NCBI GenBank assembly: GCA_964357255.1 | Contig: CAYHKQ010000094.1 | Location: forward strand, 1-5,332 | DNA: 5,332 bases | Reading direction: 5' to 3' | DNA from: JBBTIS01 sp038059855 | Lineage (GTDB): Bacteria; Elusimicrobiota; Elusimicrobia; JACQPE01 | In this document: positions 1 to 3,833 of the stretch, one piece after another | How the letters are laid out: the number at the start of each line of letters is the position of its first letter | Numbering within the stretch: the stretch's first letter is position 1 | The notes under the pieces: generated by a model | What the model was told of the DNA's origin: nothing | The model's database searches: none | The model's input: the letters and a program-made list of their open reading frames with translations, nothing else | Translations under genes and position numbers: made by a program

Positions 1-54
1 AGTGGCCAAGGAAGGCCGCTCGTGGTGAGTGGCCAAGGAAGGCCGCTCGTGGTG
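1..54. repeat. 27-bp direct tandem duplication
   Basis: Bases 1-27 and 28-54 are identical, with no spacer between the copies. Each copy contains a small inverted repeat (ggcc, aaggaa, ggcc). The last 12 bases of the second copy (43-54) overlap the left arm of the neighbouring palindromic repeat, so the duplication includes part of that element. The array starts at the window edge and may have more copies outside. There is no spacer of CRISPR type. It lies in the non-coding stretch beyond the secretin gene. Confidence 0.85.
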
Positions 55-124
55 AGCTTGTCGAACCATGAGCAAAACGCGAACTTCGCCTTGGCTCATC
101 CTTCGACAAGCTCAGGATGAGCGG
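43..124. repeat. Imperfect palindromic intergenic repeat (double hairpin)
   Basis: Arms 43-73 and 94-124 are 31-base inverted repeats, 26 of 31 complementary, around a 20-base centre (74-93). Each arm is also a hairpin by itself: gctcgtgg (45-52) pairs with ccatgagc (66-73) using one G-T pair, and gctcatcc (94-101) pairs exactly with ggatgagc (115-122). Their two 13-base loops (53-65 and 102-114) are exact reverse complements. The ttcgacaagctcaggatgag core resembles a short intergenic palindrome I recall from many bacterial genomes; I could not check this. No T-run follows on the minus strand, so it is not a standard intrinsic terminator for the secretin transcript, although it could protect the mRNA 3' end or slow polymerase. 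Confidence 0.8.
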
Positions 125-160
125 TGTAACTTCAAATGGCTAAAGAAATTCGAAATTCCT

Positions 161-916
161 CTAAGTCTTGAGGATTTCAAAACTGACGAATAGGAACAGA
201 GTGGATTCCACCTTCAAATCTTTTTTGAAAGTGAACAGCGCCCCAATAAGCGGCAAATGCCCTAAAATCGGCACGCGGCGGTAACTGGTCTGCTTTTCCG
301 AACGCTTGAGCCCGCCGATAACGATGGTGTCGCCGGTCTTGATGTCCACTTCGGTTTGAATTTGACGGGTAACGATCGAGGGGACGCCGTTGACGGTTTT
401 CGTGAAGTCGGGGTTTGAAACTTCAAGTTGAACCTGCGCGTCAATCCTGTCTTTGTCCGCCACGGGCAAAACATTAAGCAGGACGCCGAATTTTTTAAAC
501 TCCACCCCCACGCTACCCGTGGCCCCGACGATCTGTATAGGCATTTCACCGCCCACGAGAAAAGAGGCCGACGTCCCGTTCTTTGTGACGATTTTAGGGT
601 TGGAGAGCATCTGGGCCTTGCCCTCGCTTTCCAAGGCCCGTATGGTGCTCTGGAGCTGGTTCAAGCGGGAAAAATTCCCAACCCGGAAAATGCCGGGAAT
701 GCTCTGCTCGGCGATTTCCACAAAATCGTTCCAGTTGACGCCCAGGTCCCGCTCTACGGAGCCGCCGATTTCAACGATATCCGCGCTGATGGCGATAAGA
801 TCTTCGGCATAAAGGGAGGCGGTTGAGCAGATAAACAGTTGAGCGGTCAAGCAAAAAATAAAAAACGTTCCTCCGCCTGAGCGTTTAACCGCCAAACCGC
901 CAAACCGCTTCTTCAC
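161..916 (-). CDS. Short secretin (CpaC/RcpA-like outer-membrane pore domain)
   Basis: This is a 251-aa secretin-family protein. Secretins form outer-membrane rings through which pili or substrates pass; beside cpaB, the likely role is the Tad pilus pore (CpaC/RcpA). Residues 1-37 look like a signal peptide: basic start, hydrophobic FFIFCLTAQLF, probable cut after SLYA. From about 42 the secretin domain begins at once (ISADIVEIGGSVERDLGVNW), followed by SNPKIVTKNGTSASFLVGGE near 105, TGDTIVIGGL near 194 and the hallmark VPILGHLPLIGALF at 215-228. The usual periplasmic N-domains or BON domain are absent; typical CpaC/RcpA proteins are roughly twice as long. The start is GTG with no convincing Shine-Dalgarno, 57 bases after cpaB. 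Those 57 bases are also open in the same frame, so the exact start is uncertain. The first codons carry a repeat shared with the PorV-like gene. Confidence 0.88.
   Translation of the reverse strand: MKKRFGGLAVKRSGGGTFFIFCLTAQLFICSTASLYAEDLIAISADIVEIGGSVERDLGVNWNDFVEIAEQSIPGIFRVGNFSRLNQLQSTIRALESEGKAQMLSNPKIVTKNGTSASFLVGGEMPIQIVGATGSVGVEFKKFGVLLNVLPVADKDRIDAQVQLEVSNPDFTKTVNGVPSIVTRQIQTEVDIKTGDTIVIGGLKRSEKQTSYRRVPILGHLPLIGALFTFKKDLKVESTLFLFVSFEILKT
810..907 (-). repeat. Signal-peptide cassette, copy in the secretin gene
   Basis: Two blocks inside the signal-peptide codons recur in the PorV-like gene in the same order and frame. Block one (887-907, encoding most of RFGGLAV) matches 3801-3821 at 20 of 21 bases. 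Block two (810-835, encoding FICSTASL) matches 3730-3755 at about 21 of 26. Early copies of GGCGGTT and a late AACCGCC are complementary, so the sense strand could fold around the hydrophobic core. Confidence 0.7.
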
Positions 917-973
917 CAGGGTTATTTGACAAGATTTGAAGACAAAAAAATAGAGGAAGAACGCGGCGCTCGT

Positions 974-1732
974 TTACCGAAACAGTTTGCGGAACGAAGC
1001 CATCTCAATAAAATGTTTTTCGATGTCGCCGAGCGGACGCAAAACCACGTGGAGTTCCCCCTGCTTGCGGCCAAGGGTCAAAAATTGGGCCTCCAGAGCG
1101 CTCACCGCTACGGCGACAAACCCCCCCTCCGACACGGTCATCTTCTCCTTGGAAGCCTTTTCTTTCTTTTTCATTTCATCCGGAGGCAACACGCCGCCCA
1201 TGTCGGAGCCGACGGATAAAACAAGAATATTCTGAAGAATCGTCGCCGTCACCCATTCCGTGCCTCCCCCCTCGGGACTGGCAATGGGGAAGGTGCACAG
1301 CACGTCCACCCTGTCGCCCGGTTTGATCAGGCTCATGAACTCGTTTTCCACCGGAACCACCGCGGCGCGCAGGCCGGGCGGCACCTTAACGGCCAAGCCC
1401 GTGTCCGGGCTCACGCGCGCCAATTGCGAATAGGTGATTTGATTGCCCTTGGGCACGCGCACCAGGGTCACAAGGTCGCGAATTTTACTGAAATCCGTGA
1501 CGGACTTAATTTCAATAGCGTCCTGAAGAACGAATTTCCTCGGCACCGGCGTCGGCTGGCTCATCAAATCGGGCTTAAACATGGTCCGCTCCGGAATATC
1601 ATACTTGGCCACCAGAACGCTCACCGGCTCTCCGTAAGATTTCGTGAACTGCTGTTCACGCGTGCTCAAGGTGAAAAAAAACAGCGCGGCCAAGATGAAG
1701 GCGATAAGGCCGGGCGCAAAAGCCTTCTTCAT
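974..1732 (-). CDS. Flp pilus assembly protein CpaB/RcpC
   Basis: This 252-aa protein matches the CpaB/RcpC family, a periplasmic, inner-membrane-anchored component thought to interact with or stabilise the Tad secretin. A single hydrophobic segment at residues 7-23 (PGLIAFILAALFFFTL) anchors it. A SAF-type domain spans about 36-105 (VSVLVAKYDIPERTMFKPDL, then VPKGNQITYSQL). The RcpC core starts at about 115 with VPPGLRAAVVPVENE and LIKPGDRVDVL, and continues to about 230. A charged insert, MKKKEKASKEKM (187-198), interrupts the C-terminal part and is probably a flexible loop. It starts at ATG, 25 bases after the tadE-like gene, with only a weak ribosome-binding site, which suggests coupling to upstream translation. 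The secretin follows 57 bases downstream, in the usual cpaB-cpaC order. Confidence 0.92.
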   Translation of the reverse strand: MKKAFAPGLIAFILAALFFFTLSTREQQFTKSYGEPVSVLVAKYDIPERTMFKPDLMSQPTPVPRKFVLQDAIEIKSVTDFSKIRDLVTLVRVPKGNQITYSQLARVSPDTGLAVKVPPGLRAAVVPVENEFMSLIKPGDRVDVLCTFPIASPEGGGTEWVTATILQNILVLSVGSDMGGVLPPDEMKKKEKASKEKMTVSEGGFVAVAVSALEAQFLTLGRKQGELHVVLRPLGDIEKHFIEMASFRKLFR

Positions 1733-1757
1733 GCCCGCGTCTCGTTTCGCTCGAAAT

Positions 1758-2282
1758 TCAATACCATATCGGCACCTCGAGCGGCATCCTGGCTTCGCCT
1801 GTAATCAGGCGGAACATGCCGACTTCCGGATCGTGGCCGCCGTTGGGCGGCTGAGCCATCATCACATTGACAAAAGGAAAAACAAGGGGCATTTGATACT
1901 GCAATTTGACCACAAGATCGCAATTGGGGCGTTGCGCCTCGGGGTCCATGAGCGTCTTGACCTTCTGGTAATAAATGGGCTCCACCAATTTGCCCGGCCA
2001 TTTTTCCATAATTTGGCGCGCCACGGAAACCATTTTCACGACATTGATGGCGGCATTGGCGCAGCTGGCCTCTTTGCCGGCGGCGAAACCCTCCGAGGCA
2101 ATGGCCCCAATGCGGGCCACTTCAAAGGTCGCGTGATTAACGATAATCGTCACCGTCGCAATGTGCCCCAACTGCATCACTCCAAACACCACGATAAGAA
2201 AAAGCGGAAAGATGATAGCCACCTCGACAAGAGCCTGCCCTGCGCCCCTGCCTGAGATTCGCCCGCTGTTTTTGCGCGACAC
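1758..2282 (-). CDS. TadE-like pseudopilin (GTG start)
   Basis: This 174-aa protein carries the TadE signature. A short basic leader ends GRGAG, followed by QALVEVAIIFPLFLIVVFGV. The predicted prepilin-peptidase cut is after Gly15, with Glu at mature position +5. The hydrophobic helix covers about 17-37. The C-terminal part (LQYQMPLVFPFVN at 127-139, then GMFRLITGEARMPLEVP) resembles the conserved TadE tail. Two cysteines, C74 and C121, could form a disulfide. TadE-type proteins are processed like Flp and are needed for pilus assembly in Tad systems. A longer ATG reading from 2390 is open, but it overlaps the end of the upstream pilin and places 51 residues before the cut site. The GTG at 2282 gives a normal leader and has GAGG nine bases before it. 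The gap from the upstream pilin gene is 55 bases. Confidence 0.85.
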   Translation of the reverse strand: MSRKNSGRISGRGAGQALVEVAIIFPLFLIVVFGVMQLGHIATVTIIVNHATFEVARIGAIASEGFAAGKEASCANAAINVVKMVSVARQIMEKWPGKLVEPIYYQKVKTLMDPEAQRPNCDLVVKLQYQMPLVFPFVNVMMAQPPNGGHDPEVGMFRLITGEARMPLEVPIWY

Positions 2283-2291
2283 TAAGCACCC

Positions 2292-2304
2292 CCTCTTTTC
2301 CTCC
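2292..2304 (-). promoter_or_regulatory. Ribosome-binding region deciding the tadE-like GTG start
   Basis: On the minus strand, GGAGG (2304-2300) and GAGG (2295-2292) precede the GTG at 2282. The nearer one has a nine-base spacing and the farther one 17. No comparable site precedes the alternative upstream ATG at 2390, which lies inside the preceding pilin gene. This supports the shorter 174-aa protein. Confidence 0.55.
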
Positions 2305-2337
2305 CGGGATATTTTTAAACGGCCGATGCCGTCGAGA

Positions 2338-2511
2338 TCAATTGGAAACGCTACCGATGGCTCCCTGAATTTTTCCGCCCAATTGTTCAAAAGCCGCCTT
2401 AATCTGCGGTTTAAACACGGTTCCCGCCATCAACACCACGCCCACGATCACGCCCACCATAATGGCGTACTCCGTCGCGCTTTGTCCCTTTTTAGATTTC
2501 AGTAGCTTCAT
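2338..2511 (-). CDS. Flp-type major pilin candidate (57 aa)
   Basis: A small gene of 57 codons plus TGA encodes a Flp/PilA-type class III prepilin, the structural subunit of Tad pili. The leader is MKLLKSKKG, with the predicted cut after Gly9. The mature protein starts QSATEYAIMVGVIVGVV, with the diagnostic Glu-Tyr pair at +5/+6. A hydrophobic helix rich in Gly and Val follows (about 14-32), then a short amphipathic tail with FKPQIKAAFEQLGGKIQGA. Mature length is 48 aa, typical for Flp. An AGGAGG ribosome-binding site lies four bases before the ATG, among the best in the window, which fits an abundant subunit. It sits 21 bases after the first small pilin and before tadE. Of the two small pilins this one is closer to canonical Flp, so I take it as the likelier major subunit (inference). 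Confidence 0.9.
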   Translation of the reverse strand: MKLLKSKKGQSATEYAIMVGVIVGVVLMAGTVFKPQIKAAFEQLGGKIQGAIGSVSN

Positions 2512-2515
2512 GCTT

Positions 2516-2521
2516 CCTCCT
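2516..2521 (-). promoter_or_regulatory. Strong Shine-Dalgarno of the 57-aa pilin
   Basis: AGGAGG on the minus strand, four bases before the ATG at 2511. It falls in the 21-base gap between the two pilin genes and supports separate, efficient translation of this small gene. Confidence 0.75.
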
Positions 2522-2532
2522 ATATATTCCCG

Positions 2533-2685
2533 TCACTTGTACGACGTCAAAATCACCAACGCGGCGCTTTTGAACATATTTTTTAACGAATCCTGAATCA
2601 CTTGATAAAACCATACAAAAATTACCATGAACAAAGCCGTGGCAAGGGCATATTCCACCGTCACCTGACCTCTCTGAGATAACAT
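2533..2685 (-). CDS. Second Flp-like class III prepilin (50 aa)
   Basis: A small gene of 50 codons plus TGA. The leader is only MLSQRG, with the predicted cut after Gly6. The mature sequence begins QVTVEYALATALFMVIFVWF, again with Glu-Tyr at +5/+6, as required for Flp-type processing. The helix (about 12-27) is richer in aromatic and bulky residues (F, W, Y) than in canonical Flp, and the tail is basic (DSLKNMFKSAALVILTSYK), ending in Lys. Mature length is 44 aa. An AGGAGG site sits six bases before the ATG. It is the first gene of the pilus block and is followed by the more canonical 57-aa pilin. It could be a minor pilin, an initiating or anchoring subunit, or an alternative major pilin; the sequence does not decide between these. 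Confidence 0.82.
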   Translation of the reverse strand: MLSQRGQVTVEYALATALFMVIFVWFYQVIQDSLKNMFKSAALVILTSYK

Positions 2686-2691
2686 CGTTCG

Positions 2692-2697
2692 CCTCCT
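2692..2697 (-). promoter_or_regulatory. Strong Shine-Dalgarno of the 50-aa pilin
   Basis: AGGAGG on the minus strand, six bases before the ATG at 2685. It fixes the start of this very small gene and supports it as a real coding region. Confidence 0.75.
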
Positions 2698-2703
2698 ATT
2701 GTC

Positions 2704-2732
2704 TATTTAGAAGACTTGGCAAGAAAAATCAA
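2704..2732 (-). promoter_or_regulatory. Weak sigma-70-type promoter candidate for the pilus genes
   Basis: On the minus strand, TTGATT (2732-2727) and TAAATA (2709-2704) are separated by 17 bases. They match the -35 and -10 consensus at four and three of six positions. It lies just upstream of the first pilin, where a pilus-operon promoter is expected. The predicted transcript would start about 12 bases before the ATG, a very short leader overlapping the ribosome-binding site, so this is only a candidate. Confidence 0.25.
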
Positions 2733-2742
2733 GGGGCAAATT

Positions 2743-2761
2743 AAAAAAAGCGTAATGACGC
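2743..2761 (-). terminator. Possible weak terminator after the PorV-like gene
   Basis: Minus-strand GCGT, loop CATT, ACGC is followed directly by seven T residues, about 30 bases after the PorV-like stop codon. The hairpin-then-T layout is that of an intrinsic terminator, but the stem is only four base pairs. It may reduce transcription from the PorV block into the pilin block rather than stop it. The rest of the 104-base gap (2686-2789) contains no gene that I can see. Confidence 0.35.
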
Positions 2762-2789
2762 AAAGGGCCTGAGTAGTTCTACAAAAACT

Positions 2790-3833
2790 CTAAAATTGAA
2801 ACCTCATATTGACATGATGCGAAGTTCCCAGGACGCCCAGGGGGACTAAGGCATAATCCAGCGACATGTGATAGAGCGTGTCGCTTCGCGTGTCAACGCC
2901 CAAGCCGTAGGAAAGGCCGGAGTTGCGATGAAGCTGAAATTTTTTAAGGAGCCCAAGGCTCGATTCCCCCTGATCATCCGCCGAGTAATACCCCACGCGC
3001 AGGCTGAGCATTCCAATTTCCTCAACCTCGGGCAATTTAATAATCAGGCCCGAACCCACGCGGGTTTTGGAATCCGCGTCCTGAATTATGTCGGCGCTCA
3101 CGCCCAAAAATGCCGGAAATTGATACGCCAAGCCCGCGCGCAAAGACCAGGGGACCTTGACGGTGTCGAGACTTAAATTCAAAAGACTGGCCCCAAATTG
3201 CAAGCGACTACCCGCCAACCAAAGGATCCCGCCGTCCACCGCGAAATTATTGGACGAATGAGTATAAAAACTCTCCATCACCGACTTGGCGCCAAAGCCC
3301 AAAAAAACCCGTTCCGCGGGAAGGCTCCAGCCAAAACCGGCGTTGACGAAACCCGCGCGGACAAATACATCGGCTCCGGCAAGGGGGATGCCATTCTCGT
3401 CGCGTACGTCAAAATCCGAAATTGTAAAGTAAGCGGCGTTAAAAGCCACATTCGCGTGCATGAGGGGATGATTAAACCCAATGTAATTGCCGCTGATATC
3501 CCCGGCCCATTTGGTCATCCCCAGGGCCAATTCATTGCTGTTGGAACGGGCGATGCCGGCCGGATTGTACCCCAAACTCTTGATGCCGTCGGCAATAGCC
3601 ACGTAACTGCGGCCGAGCGCCATAGCCTCCGCGTTGCCAATGCCCAGCTTCAAAAACTGCCCGCTCGCCGTGCCGGCATAGGATTCACGAGCGCGATAAA
3701 AGCTTGCCCCGTGGGCAAGGGTAGCGGTTAAAAGGGCAACGGTTAAGCAGATAAATGTTCCGGAAATAAGCCGCTTATGCGGAGCCCCGCTTAAGAGCCA
3801 AACCGCTAAACCGCCAAACCGATGTTCAATCAT
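2790..3833 (-). CDS. PorV/PorQ-family outer-membrane beta-barrel protein
   Basis: This 347-aa protein belongs to the PorV/PorQ (UPF0164-like) outer-membrane family. After a signal peptide with core GTFICLTVALLTATLA (cut near AHG/A, about 42), the family hallmark appears: GTASGQFLKLGIGNAEAMAL (54-73) and YNPAGIA (89-95). The rest alternates short beta-strand-like stretches and ends VNMRFQF, with the terminal aromatic typical of barrel assembly signals. In Bacteroidota, PorV (LptO) shuttles type IX secretion substrates and is linked to their surface attachment; family members also occur in many phyla without a proven type IX system. The ATG overlaps the stop of the upstream sorting-tail protein by four bases (ATGA), implying coupled translation and supporting a cargo-partner relation (inference). 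The long basic stretch before the signal core contains the repeat shared with the secretin gene. Specific function is unproven. Confidence 0.82.
   Translation of the reverse strand: MIEHRFGGLAVWLLSGAPHKRLISGTFICLTVALLTATLAHGASFYRARESYAGTASGQFLKLGIGNAEAMALGRSYVAIADGIKSLGYNPAGIARSNSNELALGMTKWAGDISGNYIGFNHPLMHANVAFNAAYFTISDFDVRDENGIPLAGADVFVRAGFVNAGFGWSLPAERVFLGFGAKSVMESFYTHSSNNFAVDGGILWLAGSRLQFGASLLNLSLDTVKVPWSLRAGLAYQFPAFLGVSADIIQDADSKTRVGSGLIIKLPEVEEIGMLSLRVGYYSADDQGESSLGLLKKFQLHRNSGLSYGLGVDTRSDTLYHMSLDYALVPLGVLGTSHHVNMRFQF
3730..3821 (-). repeat. Signal-peptide cassette, copy in the PorV-like gene
   Basis: This is the partner of the element in the secretin gene. Block one (3801-3821) encodes most of RFGGLAV and block two (3730-3755) encodes FICLTVAL. 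The spacing between blocks is 45 bases here and 51 in the secretin gene, a difference of two codons that keeps the frame. AGCGGTT early and AACCGCT late are complementary. The mature proteins downstream show no similarity. Confidence 0.7.

Noticed and set aside
1..54. CRISPR array
   Set aside because: Only two copies are seen, they touch without spacers, and no cas-like gene is nearby.
43..124. Intrinsic terminator of the secretin transcript
   Set aside because: The palindrome could fold in RNA, but no T-run follows it on the minus strand, so it does not meet the standard form.
2283..2390. ATG start at 2390 for the tadE-like gene, giving a 210-aa protein
   Set aside because: It overlaps the end of the 57-aa pilin gene, has no ribosome-binding site, and puts an implausibly long 51-residue leader before the prepilin cut site. 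The GTG at 2282 has a GAGG nine bases upstream.
2700..2740. Sigma-54 (-24/-12) promoter upstream of the pilins, because TTGCC occurs twice
   Set aside because: The essential GG of the -24 element is missing at the right spacing, so the match is not credible.
3198..3731. Plus-strand open frame of 177 codons
   Set aside because: It lies wholly inside the PorV-like gene on the opposite strand and encodes nothing recognisable. Other plus-strand frames across the window are likewise antisense shadows of the minus-strand genes.
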